A DNA stretch of 64,000 nt from Rhizobacter sp. SG703 (GTDB lineage Bacteria; Pseudomonadota; Gammaproteobacteria; Burkholderiales; Burkholderiaceae_C): contig NZ_JAAZQK010000003.1 in NCBI RefSeq assembly GCF_012275445.1, positions 124,001 to 188,000 on the forward strand. Direction: 5' to 3'. Position 1 is the first letter of the stretch. Each line of letters opens with the position of its first letter. Of this stretch, positions 1 through 8,397 are shown one piece after another. The notes under the pieces are model-generated. The model made no database searches and was not told the DNA's origin. It was given only the letters and a program-made list of their open reading frames with translations. The translations under genes and the position numbers were made by a program.

Positions 1-425
1 GCGAGTTCAAGGGCCAGGAAGGCGACCCCGAGATCAAGGGCCAGCGCAAGCAGCTGGCGCGCGAGCTGGCCGAGGAAGACCCGAAGCAGGCGGTCGGCCG
101 CGCCGATGCGGTGATCGTCAACCCGACCCACTACGCGGTGGCGATCCGCTACCGCGCCGACGAGGCCGGCGTGCCGGTGGTGCTGGCCAAGGGCGTCGAC
201 GACGCGGCGCTGGTCATCCGCGGCCATGCCGAAGCGATGGGCGTGCCGGTGTTCGCGCACCCGCCGCTCGCGCGTGCGCTGCACAAGGTGCCGGTCGACC
301 ACGCCGTGCCCGAGGAACTCTTCGAATCGGTGGCCGTGGTGCTGCGCTGGGTGGACGAGATCGGCGCGAAGCGCGGCGATCCGGCCGCAGCCCGGCCCTC
401 CGGCGACGACAACCCCGTTCATTGA
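1..425 (+). CDS. sctU: SctU (HrcU/YscU/FlhB family) export switch protein, C-terminal part only
   Basis: Only the cytoplasmic C-terminal domain is inside the window; the start lies upstream. Reading from base 3, the frame gives EFKGQEGDPEIKG, then the autocleavage motif NPTH (about bases 120-131) followed by YAVAIRY, both hallmarks of the YscU/FlhB family. In that family the protein cleaves itself between N and P of NPTH and, with SctP, switches export from early (rod, filament) to later substrates. The four membrane helices of the N-terminal half are not visible. The stop (423-425) lies 24 bases before sctV, so the two genes look co-transcribed, as in Xanthomonas and Ralstonia hrp clusters. 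Family assignment is secure from the motif and the neighbours. Confidence 0.95.
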   Translation, partial: EFKGQEGDPEIKGQRKQLARELAEEDPKQAVGRADAVIVNPTHYAVAIRYRADEAGVPVVLAKGVDDAALVIRGHAEAMGVPVFAHPPLARALHKVPVDHAVPEELFESVAVVLRWVDEIGAKRGDPAAARPSGDDNPVH

Positions 426-448
426 CTCTCATCACCCAGGCGGATGCC

Positions 449-2404
449 ATGAAGAAATTCAAGATCAACATAGGCGGCGATGCCGCGATGGTGGCCACGA
501 TCGTGGCCATCCTCGCGCTGATGGTGCTGCCGCTGCCGACCTTCCTGATCGACGGCCTGCTGGCGGTGAACCTCACCATCAGCACGCTGCTGCTGATGGT
601 GACGATGTACATCCCGAGCGCGGTCTCGCTGACCTCGTTCCCGGCGCTGCTGCTGTTCACGACGCTGTTCCGGCTGTCGCTGAACATCTCGTCGACCAAG
701 CTGATCCTGCTGCATGCCGACGCCGGCCACATCATCGAGTCGTTCGGCAACCTGGTGGTGGGCGGCAACCTGGTGGTGGGCATCGTGGTGTTCCTGATCA
801 TCACGGTGGTGCAGTTCATCGTGATCGCGAAAGGCTCGGAGCGGGTCGCCGAGGTCGGCGCGCGCTTCACGCTGGACGCGATGCCGGGCAAGCAGATGAG
901 CATCGACGCCGACCTGCGCGCCGGCCACCTGACCGCCGACGAGGCGCGCCAGCGCCGCGCCGCGCTCGCGATGGAAAGCCAGCTGCACGGCGGCATGGAC
1001 GGCGCGATGAAGTTCGTGAAGGGCGATGCGATCGCGGCGCTGATCATCACGGTGATCAACATCCTGGCCGGCATCGTGATCGGCATCACCTACCACGGCA
1101 TGCCGGCGGCCGAGGCGGCGAACCGCTTCGCGATCCTGTCGATCGGCGATGCGATGGTGTCGCAGATCCCGTCGCTGCTGATCTGCGTGGCGGCCGGCGT
1201 GATGATCACGCGGGTGGCCGACGAGCATGCGGCCAAGCCGAAGTCGCTCGGCGAGGAAATCACCTTCCAGCTGACGCGCAGCCCGCGCGCGCTGTACCTG
1301 GCGGCCGGCTTCCTGTGCGGCTTCGCGCTGGTGCCGGGCTTCCCGTGGTACGTGTTCCTGCTGCTGGCCGCGTCGCTGGTGATGCTGGGCCGCAAGCTGC
1401 AGGGCAAGACCGCCGGCAAGGCGACCTCGCACGAAGGCGAGGCCGATGCGCTGAAGGGCCTGCAGCGCGAAGGCGCGAAGGCGCGCAAGGGCGACATCCA
1501 GGCGATCGAGGACAAGGCGAGCGCGTTCACCGCGCCGCTCGCGGTGACGATGTCGCCGGCGCTGGCCGCCTCGCTGCGGCCCGACGTGCTGAACAGCGCC
1601 TTCGAGCGCGAGCGCCTGAGCCTGCAGGAGCAGCTGGGGTTGCCGTTCCCCGGCATCCGGCTGTGGACGCGCGCGAGCCACGCCGACAACGAGTACGAGC
1701 TGCTGCTGCACGACGTGCCGCACGGCAGCGGCCAGCTGGCGATCGGTCCGAAGGCCGACGGCGAGCCGTCGAACGAGGAGGTGATCGCGAAGCACGCGGT
1801 GCAGTCGCTGCACGAGCAGGCGCATCAGTTCCTCGGCATCCAGGAGGTGCAGTGGGTGCTGGAGCGGGTCGGCGCCGACTACCCCGGCCTGGTGGCCGAG
1901 ATGCAGAAGGTCGTCACGGTGCAGCGCATCGCCGAGGTGCTGCGCCGGCTGCTGGAAGAGCAGCTGCCGATCCGCAACATGCGGGCGATCTGCGAGAGCC
2001 TGATCAACTGGGGCCCGAAGGAAAAGGACGCGCTGATGCTGACCGAGTACGTGCGCGGCGACCTCGGGCGCTGGCTCAGCCACCGCGCGACGCAGGGCAG
2101 CGGGGCGCTGTCGGCGGTGCTGCTGGAGCCGGCGGTCGAGAAGATGATCCGCGACGCGATCAAGCCGACGCCGGCCGGCAACTACCTGGCGCTGGCACCG
2201 GACGCCGTCGGCGCGATCGCCCGGCGAGTGAAGGAACTGGCGGGGATGACGCCGCGCGCCGGCATCGCGGTGGTGACCTCGATGGACATCCGCCGCTATG
2301 TGCGCCGCATCGTCGAATCGGAATCGAAGTGGCTGGCGGTGTACTCGTACCAGGAGCTCGGCGCGCAGGTGCGCGTGGAGCCCCTGGGCAGGGTGGCGCT
2401 GTGA
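449..2404 (+). CDS. sctV: SctV (HrcV/FlhA family) export gate protein
   Basis: The product is 651 aa, about the usual SctV length (650-700). The N-terminal half is a block of membrane helices (residues about 15-310) with typical FlhA/HrcV segments such as PSAVSLTSFPALLL, FRLSLNISSTK and DAMPGKQMSIDADL. The C-terminal half is the soluble nonamer-forming domain. SctV is the major inner-membrane export gate and docks substrates and chaperones. I chose ATG 449 (MKKFKINIGGD) because it starts just before the first helix; a TTG nine codons upstream is open but overlaps sctU and has no better ribosome site. It sits between sctU and sctP, the standard Hrp2 order. Confidence 0.96.
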   Translation: MKKFKINIGGDAAMVATIVAILALMVLPLPTFLIDGLLAVNLTISTLLLMVTMYIPSAVSLTSFPALLLFTTLFRLSLNISSTKLILLHADAGHIIESFGNLVVGGNLVVGIVVFLIITVVQFIVIAKGSERVAEVGARFTLDAMPGKQMSIDADLRAGHLTADEARQRRAALAMESQLHGGMDGAMKFVKGDAIAALIITVINILAGIVIGITYHGMPAAEAANRFAILSIGDAMVSQIPSLLICVAAGVMITRVADEHAAKPKSLGEEITFQLTRSPRALYLAAGFLCGFALVPGFPWYVFLLLAASLVMLGRKLQGKTAGKATSHEGEADALKGLQREGAKARKGDIQAIEDKASAFTAPLAVTMSPALAASLRPDVLNSAFERERLSLQEQLGLPFPGIRLWTRASHADNEYELLLHDVPHGSGQLAIGPKADGEPSNEEVIAKHAVQSLHEQAHQFLGIQEVQWVLERVGADYPGLVAEMQKVVTVQRIAEVLRRLLEEQLPIRNMRAICESLINWGPKEKDALMLTEYVRGDLGRWLSHRATQGSGALSAVLLEPAVEKMIRDAIKPTPAGNYLALAPDAVGAIARRVKELAGMTPRAGIAVVTSMDIRRYVRRIVESESKWLAVYSYQELGAQVRVEPLGRVAL

Positions 2405-2432
2405 CGCCCACCCCCGGAGGCGCTTCGCGCCA

Positions 2433-2472
2433 CCCCCTCGAGGGGGCAACCCCAGTGGCCCGGCAAAGCCGG
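2433..2472. repeat. REP-like double palindrome in the sctV-sctP gap
   Basis: The 115-base gap between sctV and sctP holds two palindromes. One is CCCCCTCGAGGGGG (2433-2446); the other is the hairpin CCGGC-AAA-GCCGG (2460-2472), in the context GGCCCGGCAAAGCCGGTTCC. Short intergenic elements of this flavour are scattered through Burkholderiales genomes, from general memory rather than a search. No second copy was noticed in this window. It could be an mRNA-stabilising or attenuating hairpin inside the operon. Confidence 0.5.
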
Positions 2473-2519
2473 TTCCACGGGGTTCGCTGGATCACGTTCA
2501 AGTTGCGTCGAGGTGCTGA

Positions 2520-3161
2520 ATGAGCCGCACTCGTCCTGTCACCTTCGAAGTGCACCGCAGCCCGCTGCCGAAGCAGCCGGTGCCTGCCGACATTCTGCGC
2601 GCGCCGAGCTTCACCGACCTGTTGCGCCAGCGCCGGTCGTCGAGCGGCGCACGGCCGTTCGGCGAGCGTCTGCGCGCCGATCCAGAGCCGTCATCGTCAC
2701 AGCCGGTCGATGCCGAGTTCGCCATCTCCGCCGAACCCGAACACGCCACCGCAGTCGCCCGCGAACCCGAGCCCGAGCAACACGCCGAGCCCGAATGGGC
2801 CGACGAACTGGTGCCGAGCCCCGAGCTGCTGCAGCCGCTGCTGCACGGCGCCGCCCGCGTGGCCCGCGTCGCCGCGCCGACGCACCCGGTGGTCGCCGCG
2901 ATCGCACAGACCATCGCGCGCTTCTGCAACGAGAGCGCGGTCGACGACAGCGAAGGCTGGCAGGTGCGCATGCCGCTGCGCCCGGACGTGCTGCCCGACA
3001 CCACGCTGGCGCTGTCGCTTTCGTCGTACTGGCTGCAGCTTCGCTTCGAGACCACCGACTCGAGGGCCCGCGACCTACTCTTTGCCCATCGCGACGCCCT
3101 CGCCGCAACGCTCGAAGAATCCCTGAACCGCCGGCGCGATGTCGCCATCTCCATTGACTGA
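2520..3161 (+). CDS. sctP: SctP-type substrate-specificity switch protein (HpaP/HpaC-like)
   Basis: The 213-aa product occupies the slot between hrcV and hrcQ that encodes HpaC in Xanthomonas and HpaP in Ralstonia. The first ~100 residues are proline-, serine- and acid-rich and look disordered. The C-terminal ~100 residues form a compact region ending in LNRRRDVAISID, the kind of ending seen in HpaP proteins. In those systems the protein binds the SctU C-terminal domain and helps switch export to translocators and effectors. ATG 2520 has GAGGTG seven bases upstream. The family diverges quickly, so position carries as much weight as sequence here. Confidence 0.75.
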   Translation: MSRTRPVTFEVHRSPLPKQPVPADILRAPSFTDLLRQRRSSSGARPFGERLRADPEPSSSQPVDAEFAISAEPEHATAVAREPEPEQHAEPEWADELVPSPELLQPLLHGAARVARVAAPTHPVVAAIAQTIARFCNESAVDDSEGWQVRMPLRPDVLPDTTLALSLSSYWLQLRFETTDSRARDLLFAHRDALAATLEESLNRRRDVAISID

Positions 3162-3167
3162 TTCGCC

Positions 3168-4238
3168 ATGACCGCTGCCACCCGCATCGAACCCGTCACG
3201 CCGATCGCCGCCCACCTGGGGGCCGTCGGCGCCGCCGCCGCCAGCGCCTCGCGCCTGCTGCACGACCGCCGCCTCGGCGCGTTGTGGCGCGCGCTGGACC
3301 TGCGGCGTGGTCTCTCGCTCGCCGCGGCGCCGGATGCAAACGACGCCCTCCGCGGTTTCGCAAGCTACGCGCTGGAGCTCGACTGCGACGCTGGCCGCTT
3401 CAGCCTCGCGATCGCCTGCCGCGCCGATGCCGCGTTGTCGCTGGCCGCGGCACCCGACCTGGGGGCGCCGCTGCGCGCGCTGGCCGCCGAGGCGCTGTTC
3501 GGCGAGACCACCGAGCGCCTGTCGCGCCTGGTGCTGCCCGGCGTGCAGGCGGTGGCGCTCGCGCCGCTGCCGGCCGAGCAGGCGCCGCGCACCGGCTGGT
3601 GCAGCCTGCGCCGCGACGGCGCCGAGATCGCACGCGTCGCGGTGCAACAACTTCCCGGGCCGGTGCACGACGCGCTGCGCGGCGCCGCGCGGCCGCACGG
3701 CCAGCGCAGCGCCTGGCGCTCGGTGCTGCGCCTGCCGGGCGCCGTGGCGATCGCGAGCCGCGCGCTGTCGATCGACGTGCTGCGCTCGCTGCGCGTCGGC
3801 GACGTGGTGCTGCTGCCGGCCGCGCTGCAGGCCCTGGAGGGGGCCGCCGCGGCGCTGCGCCTCGGGCCGCGCGGTGCGCGCTGCCTGGCGGCGCCGGGAC
3901 GGATTCAAGGCAATTCATGGACAGTCGAAGGAGGACTTCAGATGTTGGACGATGACCAGGACCTGCTCGCCGAACCCGGCGAACCCGCGGATGCGATCGG
4001 CGAGCTCGAGCTGCCGGTGCGTTTCGAGATCGAGACCGTGTCGGTGCCGCTGGCCGACCTGGAGGCGATCGAGCCCGGCTACGTGATCGAGCTCGCGGTG
4101 CCGGCGGCCGAGGCGCGACTGCGCCTGGTGTCGTGCGGCCAGGTGATCGGCCACGCGGAACTGGTGGCGGTCGGCTCGCGGCTGGGCGCCCGCATCACAC
4201 GCATGGTGGCACGCGATGACGCAGACCACCACGGGTGA
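3168..4238 (+). CDS. sctQ: SctQ (HrcQ/YscQ) cytoplasmic sorting-platform protein
   Basis: The product is 356 aa. The N-terminal ~240 residues are alanine-rich and variable. The last ~85 residues (from about GELELPVRFEIETVSVPLADL to LGARITRMV) form a SpoA (surface presentation of antigens) domain, the C-ring signature shared with FliN/FliM. SctQ builds the cytoplasmic sorting platform with SctK and SctL, both encoded in the minus-strand operon here. An internal ATG at 3941, just upstream of the SpoA domain and preceded by GAAGGAGG, could give a separate short SctQ product, as known for several YscQ/HrcQ proteins. The gene overlaps sctR by 23 bases. Confidence 0.88.
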   Translation: MTAATRIEPVTPIAAHLGAVGAAAASASRLLHDRRLGALWRALDLRRGLSLAAAPDANDALRGFASYALELDCDAGRFSLAIACRADAALSLAAAPDLGAPLRALAAEALFGETTERLSRLVLPGVQAVALAPLPAEQAPRTGWCSLRRDGAEIARVAVQQLPGPVHDALRGAARPHGQRSAWRSVLRLPGAVAIASRALSIDVLRSLRVGDVVLLPAALQALEGAAAALRLGPRGARCLAAPGRIQGNSWTVEGGLQMLDDDQDLLAEPGEPADAIGELELPVRFEIETVSVPLADLEAIEPGYVIELAVPAAEARLRLVSCGQVIGHAELVAVGSRLGARITRMVARDDADHHG

Positions 4239-4872
4239 ACTGCTCCCGCTGCTCGTCATCGCGTTCGCGATCGGCGTGCTGCCCTTCGTCGCGATGATGG
4301 TGACCTCGTACACCAAGATCGTCGTGGTGCTGGGGCTGCTGCGCAACGCGCTCGGCGTGCAGCAGGTGCCGCCCAACATGGTGCTCAACGGCATCGCGAT
4401 CATCGTGTCGGCCTACATCATGGCGCCGCTGGTGATGGATTCGTACGACAAGATGAAGGACCAGGGCTTCGCGCCGTCGAGTGCCGGCCAGATCGGCCAG
4501 ATCCTCGAGGTCGCGAAGGACCCGGTGCGCAAGTTCCTCGACAAGCATGCGCAGGCGCGCGAGAAGGCCTTCTTCCTGAAATCGGCGGCCGCGGTGTGGC
4601 CGCCGGAGCGGGCGAGGGCGCTGAAGGCCGACGACCTGATCGTGCTGGCCCCGGCCTTCACGCTGTCGGAGCTGACGGCGGCCTTCAAGATCGGCTTCCT
4701 GCTGTACCTGGCCTTCGTCGTCGTCGACCTGATCATCGCGAACATCCTGCTCGCGCTCGGCCTGTCGCAGGTGACGCCGACGCAGGTGGCGATCCCGTTC
4801 AAGCTGCTGCTGTTCGTGGTGATGGACGGCTGGTCGACGCTGATCCACGGCCTGGTCCTGACCTACAAGTAG
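4216..4872 (+). CDS. sctR: SctR (HrcR/FliP family) export apparatus protein
   Basis: This 218-aa protein has four strongly hydrophobic segments and the FliP/SctR signature MMVTSYTKIVVVLGLLRNALG near the N-terminus, followed by QQVPPNMVLNG. SctR forms the core of the SctRST export gate in the inner membrane. The length matches the family (about 215-220 aa). The start (ATG 4216) lies inside the end of sctQ, which implies translational coupling; sctS begins 13 bases after the stop. Confidence 0.97.
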   Translation: MTQTTTGELLPLLVIAFAIGVLPFVAMMVTSYTKIVVVLGLLRNALGVQQVPPNMVLNGIAIIVSAYIMAPLVMDSYDKMKDQGFAPSSAGQIGQILEVAKDPVRKFLDKHAQAREKAFFLKSAAAVWPPERARALKADDLIVLAPAFTLSELTAAFKIGFLLYLAFVVVDLIIANILLALGLSQVTPTQVAIPFKLLLFVVMDGWSTLIHGLVLTYK

Positions 4873-4885
4873 CGAGCGAGCCCCC

Positions 4886-5146
4886 ATGGACTACGACAAC
4901 ATCGTTCGACTGACCTCGCAGGCCATGCTGCTGTGCCTGATGGTCTCGCTGCCGGCCGTGCTGGTGGCGGCGCTGGTGGGCCTGCTGGTGTCCTTCGTGC
5001 AGGCGATCACCTCGCTGCAGGACCAGGCCATCTCGCAGGGCGCCAAGCTGATCGCGGTGGTGATCACGCTGGTGGTCGCCGCGCCGTGGGGTGCCTCGAT
5101 GGTGCTCGGCTTCGCCCAGCAGGCGGTACAGGCGGCGCTGCAATGA
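4886..5146 (+). CDS. sctS: SctS (HrcS/FliQ family) export apparatus protein
   Basis: The 86-aa product has two transmembrane hairpin helices and the family motif SLQDQAISQGAKL. SctS is the small FliQ-type subunit of the SctRST gate. Length and position directly after sctR are canonical. The stop overlaps the start of the next gene as ATGA (5143-5146), so the HpaA-like protein is translationally coupled. Confidence 0.96.
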   Translation: MDYDNIVRLTSQAMLLCLMVSLPAVLVAALVGLLVSFVQAITSLQDQAISQGAKLIAVVITLVVAAPWGASMVLGFAQQAVQAALQ

Positions 5147-6000
5147 GCATCACCCGTTCGTTCACCCGGATGGCGCCGGTCGTCGCGCCGCGTGCGGCCG
5201 CGGTCGCCGCCACCGCCACCACCGCGCAGACCGCGCCGCCCGCGACGCCGCAGGCCACGCACCAGCACGGCGGCCACCACGGCCCGCACCGCGCCGGCGG
5301 GCAGGGCCGACACGTCGGCGGCAACCGGCCGGGCGCGCGCCCGAAGCGTTCGACGACCAACAAGGCGCGCAAGAGCCGGCGCCGCGGTGCGAACGGTATC
5401 CAGGGCGATGACGACGATCACGATTTCCACTCGGCGGAGTCGCAGCAGACTGGCACCGAGGCCGTCGGCCTGAAGGACCAGTCGCAGGACTCGGGCGACG
5501 ACCAGGACGAGGGCGGCGGCGAACGCTCGCGCCAGGACAAGCTGGCGCAGGCGCGCAGCCTGTCGGAGAAATCGGATGAACCCGGGCGTGGCGGGTCGCC
5601 GCGCCGGGTGTTCGATTCGAAGATCCCGCTGCAGCGCTGCAAGAAGGGCATGCTGGGCGTCGTGCAGAAGGCCGTCATCGACCGCGAGCTGAACAAGGCG
5701 GCCGACACCGGCAACGGCGCGCTCGCCGCGAGTGCGCTGCGCAAGCTGAACCTGGCGCTGCTCGGCAGCGCCCGGGCCGGCGCGCGGCTCGACAGCGGCG
5801 GGCTGAAGGCGGTGGCCGAGTACCTGGCCGCGAACTACCTGAAGCCGGCGCTGCCCGAAGGCGGCTTCCCGCTGTCGATCAAGATGCTGCACTGGATGCT
5901 GCCGATGAAGCTGTTGCAGCTGCAGGTGCCGCGCACCGAGGAACAGTCCGCGCTGAGCATCGCGAAGATGCTGGTGCAGGCGAGGAGGAACCAGCCATGA
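5143..6000 (+). CDS. HpaA-like T3SS control protein candidate
   Basis: The 285-aa product starts at ATG 5143, overlapping the sctS stop. The N-terminal 60 residues are Ala/Thr/His/Gly-rich. They are followed by a very basic cluster (GARPKRSTTNKARKSRRRG, about residues 64-82), then a long acidic stretch (GDDDDHD, GDDQDEGGGE, residues about 88-130). The C-terminal half is helical and ends in an amphipathic segment. In Xanthomonas the gene after hrcS is hpaA, a secreted control protein with nuclear-localisation-type basic sequences that binds HpaB. Gene position, the basic cluster and an acidic chaperone immediately downstream all fit; overall similarity could not be tested. Function is inferred mainly from synteny. 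Confidence 0.6.
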   Translation: MSITRSFTRMAPVVAPRAAAVAATATTAQTAPPATPQATHQHGGHHGPHRAGGQGRHVGGNRPGARPKRSTTNKARKSRRRGANGIQGDDDDHDFHSAESQQTGTEAVGLKDQSQDSGDDQDEGGGERSRQDKLAQARSLSEKSDEPGRGGSPRRVFDSKIPLQRCKKGMLGVVQKAVIDRELNKAADTGNGALAASALRKLNLALLGSARAGARLDSGGLKAVAEYLAANYLKPALPEGGFPLSIKMLHWMLPMKLLQLQVPRTEEQSALSIAKMLVQARRNQP

Positions 6001-6521
6001 GCGCTGTCATGAACGACGACGAGCTGCCCGAGGGCGCCGAGGGCGATGCACCCGATGGCGCAGACCCGGACCACGAGCGCTACATCGAGCTGCTGACCGC
6101 GCTGTGCGGCGAGCTCGACCTGCCGGACGTGCAGGCGGTGCTGCAGTCGCGGCGGGTCGAGGTCGAGGGCTTCAGCGTGATCGTCGACCACGTGACGAAC
6201 GATCCGCAGGCGATGTACATCCAGTTCGACTACGGCATCACGACCGCCGGACGCACGTTGTCGATCTTCCGGCTGATGCTGGAATCCAACCTGCTGGTCT
6301 ATGCGCAGGACCAGGCGCAGCTCGGCCTCGACCCCGACACCGGCTCGACGCAGCTGATCGTGCGCGTGCCGATGACAGACGACATCGACGGCCCGTGGCT
6401 GATGGACACGCTGACCCACTACGCCGAGCACGGCCGCTACTGGAAGGACCACCTGCTGCAAGCCCCTGACGACATGTTCGAGGCGATTTCCGCGGGCGAC
6501 TACCTCTGGCTGAGGGCCTGA
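5997..6521 (+). CDS. Acidic CesT-type T3SS chaperone (HpaB-like)
   Basis: The product is 174 aa, small and strongly acidic, with a CesT/Tir-like layout: an N-terminal helix (YIELLTALCGELDLPDV), antiparallel strands (EVEGFSVIVDH, MYIQFDYG), then LMLESNLL and a C-terminal helix. Class IB chaperones of this fold hold effectors near-unfolded for delivery to SctN/SctV. HpaB of Xanthomonas is the general effector chaperone and HpaA is its regulator, so the ATGA overlap with the HpaA-like gene supports this reading. Alternative: a dedicated chaperone for a single substrate. Confidence 0.75.
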   Translation: MSAVMNDDELPEGAEGDAPDGADPDHERYIELLTALCGELDLPDVQAVLQSRRVEVEGFSVIVDHVTNDPQAMYIQFDYGITTAGRTLSIFRLMLESNLLVYAQDQAQLGLDPDTGSTQLIVRVPMTDDIDGPWLMDTLTHYAEHGRYWKDHLLQAPDDMFEAISAGDYLWLRA

Positions 6522-6540
6522 GCGTTCACAATCCCGCCCC

Positions 6541-8397
6541 ATGCCCGACAGCGATCCGCACGACTTCTTCGAAGACCGCCCGACGCTCTGGCCGCACACC
6601 GCGCCGGAGCGGCTGCTGCCGTCGCAGGTCGAGCAGCGGCTGCTGAGGGCGATGGAGCGCGTCGCCGCCGACGGCCCGTATGCGGTCGCGCTGTGCGAGG
6701 AGGCGATCGCGCTGGCGCGCGCCGGCGGCGACGACGGCGAGACGGTGCGCACGCTGTTCCGCGCCGCGACCCTGGTGCTGCAGGCCCGCCGCCCCGACCG
6801 CGCCTACGTGCTGTGCCTCGAAGCGCAGCAGGCCTTCGAGCGCCGCGACGACCGCTGGCGCGCCACCCGCATCCTGCTGCTGCGCGGCCAGTGCTGGCTC
6901 GAGGTCGGCGAGCACGAGCGCGCGATGACGCTGATCGCCGAAGCCACCGAGCGCTTCCGGCTGATGGACCACCGCGCCGACCTGGCGCGCTGCCAGGCCG
7001 CGATGGCGATGGCGCACCGGCTGGGCGGCGACCTCGACAGCGCGATCGCGATGGCCGCGCACGCGGTCGGCACGCCCGGTGCGCCGAACGACCACCACCT
7101 CGACATCAGCCTGCGCCACAACGAAGCGCTGATGCGCCTGGAGCGCGGCCGCCAGCTGGCGCAGCAGGGCGACGTGCAGGGCGCGCAGGCCGAGTACGCG
7201 CGGGCCTCGGCGGTGCTGCCGGATGCGCGCCACATCGAATCCCCGCGCAGCCAGCCCGATGGCGGGCAGGTGCTGCAGAACATCGCCCAGGTCGCGACCG
7301 CGATCGGCGACGACGCGACGGTGCTGCTCGCACTGCGAAGGCTGGCCGACTGGGCGCGCCGCCGCGGCAGCCGGCTGGAGCGCGGCGCCGTGTGGCTGCA
7401 GATGGCCGAGCTGCAGCGCGCGCGCCACCGCAGCCGGGCGGCGGTGGCCTGCGCGCGCGCGGCGGTGCGGCACCTGGTGACGCTGCCGAACGAGCCGCGG
7501 CTGGTGACCGCGCGGCTGCTGCTGGCCGACCTGCTGGAAGACCAGGGCGACTACCCCGGCGCCTACGAGGCCTACGCCGAGGGCTCGCGCGTGGCCGCCG
7601 AGCAGCAGCGCGAGGCGATCGCGCTGCGTGCCGAGATGCTGGCGCTGGACCGCGATGCCGAGCAGGTGCTGCGCAGCACCGAGCAGACGCTGGCGTATGC
7701 GCAGCGGCTGTCGAACGTCGGCCACCTGGTCGCGAGCATCAACCACGAGCTGAACCAGCCGATGGCATCGATCCGGCTCGTCGCCGAGACGGCGCTCGAA
7801 CTGATCGACAGCGGCGAGACCGCCGAGGTGCTGGCCAGCATGCGCTCGATGCTGAAACTGTCGACCCGGCTGACCGACCTGACCGCGCAGCTGGCGGCGT
7901 TCCCGGCCCGTTCGACCGCGCAGGTGCAGCAGCTGAGCCTGCGCCAGGCGGTGCTCGAGGCGCTGGGCATGCTGCGCTCGCGGCTGGGCCAGACGCCGTG
8001 CGAGATCGTGATCGGTTTCGACGATGCGCTGGCGCACGGTTTCGAGGGCCAGTTGGTGCGGGTGATCGCGAACCTGGTCAACAACGCGCTCGACGTGCTG
8101 GAGCCGGTGCCGGCGCGCCGCATCGAATTCGGCTGTGTGGCCGACGGCGAGTTCATCGTGCTGAGCGTGGCCGACAACGGCCCGGGGCTCGCGCCGGCAG
8201 TGCTGGAGCGGCTGTTCCAGCCGTTCTTCTCGACCAAGGCGGCCGGCCGCGGGCTGGGCCTGGGCCTGGCGCTGTCGCGCGACGTGATGCGCGAGATGGG
8301 CGGCGACCTGCTGGCGCGCAACGGCAGCGGCGGCGGCGCGGTCTTCGACGTGCGGCTGCCGCTCGAAGACCCGACGACGGTGCCGGGGACCTTGTAG
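6541..8397 (+). CDS. Soluble TPR-containing histidine kinase (DctB/NtrB-like catalytic half)
   Basis: The product is 618 aa with no membrane segment. Residues about 30-370 are a run of helical pairs with TPR-like spacing. The transmitter follows: the H-box INHELNQPMASIRL (phospho-acceptor His402), N-box NLVNNALDVL, G1 DNGPGLAP, F-box PFFSTK and G2 GLGLGLALS. The HELNQP form of the H-box is typical of DctB-like kinases that partner sigma-54 activators. The gene starts 19 bases after the chaperone gene, so it rides at the end of the sctU operon. The likely partner is the enhancer-binding regulator at 9903-11291. Having a protein-interaction sensor instead of a periplasmic one suggests it senses a cytosolic state, possibly T3SS assembly or chaperone occupancy; that is inference. 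Confidence 0.85.
   Translation: MPDSDPHDFFEDRPTLWPHTAPERLLPSQVEQRLLRAMERVAADGPYAVALCEEAIALARAGGDDGETVRTLFRAATLVLQARRPDRAYVLCLEAQQAFERRDDRWRATRILLLRGQCWLEVGEHERAMTLIAEATERFRLMDHRADLARCQAAMAMAHRLGGDLDSAIAMAAHAVGTPGAPNDHHLDISLRHNEALMRLERGRQLAQQGDVQGAQAEYARASAVLPDARHIESPRSQPDGGQVLQNIAQVATAIGDDATVLLALRRLADWARRRGSRLERGAVWLQMAELQRARHRSRAAVACARAAVRHLVTLPNEPRLVTARLLLADLLEDQGDYPGAYEAYAEGSRVAAEQQREAIALRAEMLALDRDAEQVLRSTEQTLAYAQRLSNVGHLVASINHELNQPMASIRLVAETALELIDSGETAEVLASMRSMLKLSTRLTDLTAQLAAFPARSTAQVQQLSLRQAVLEALGMLRSRLGQTPCEIVIGFDDALAHGFEGQLVRVIANLVNNALDVLEPVPARRIEFGCVADGEFIVLSVADNGPGLAPAVLERLFQPFFSTKAAGRGLGLGLALSRDVMREMGGDLLARNGSGGGAVFDVRLPLEDPTTVPGTL

Noticed and set aside
419-2449. Long open frame of 676 codons antisense to sctV
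   Set aside because: Long antisense frames are expected in very GC-rich DNA with biased third positions. The translation is Arg/His/Gln-rich low complexity and sctV is unambiguous on the other strand.
2611-3108. Arg-rich alternative frames over sctP and sctQ
   Set aside because: Their composition is typical of shadow frames in GC-rich genes; the sctP and sctQ frames have the family features.
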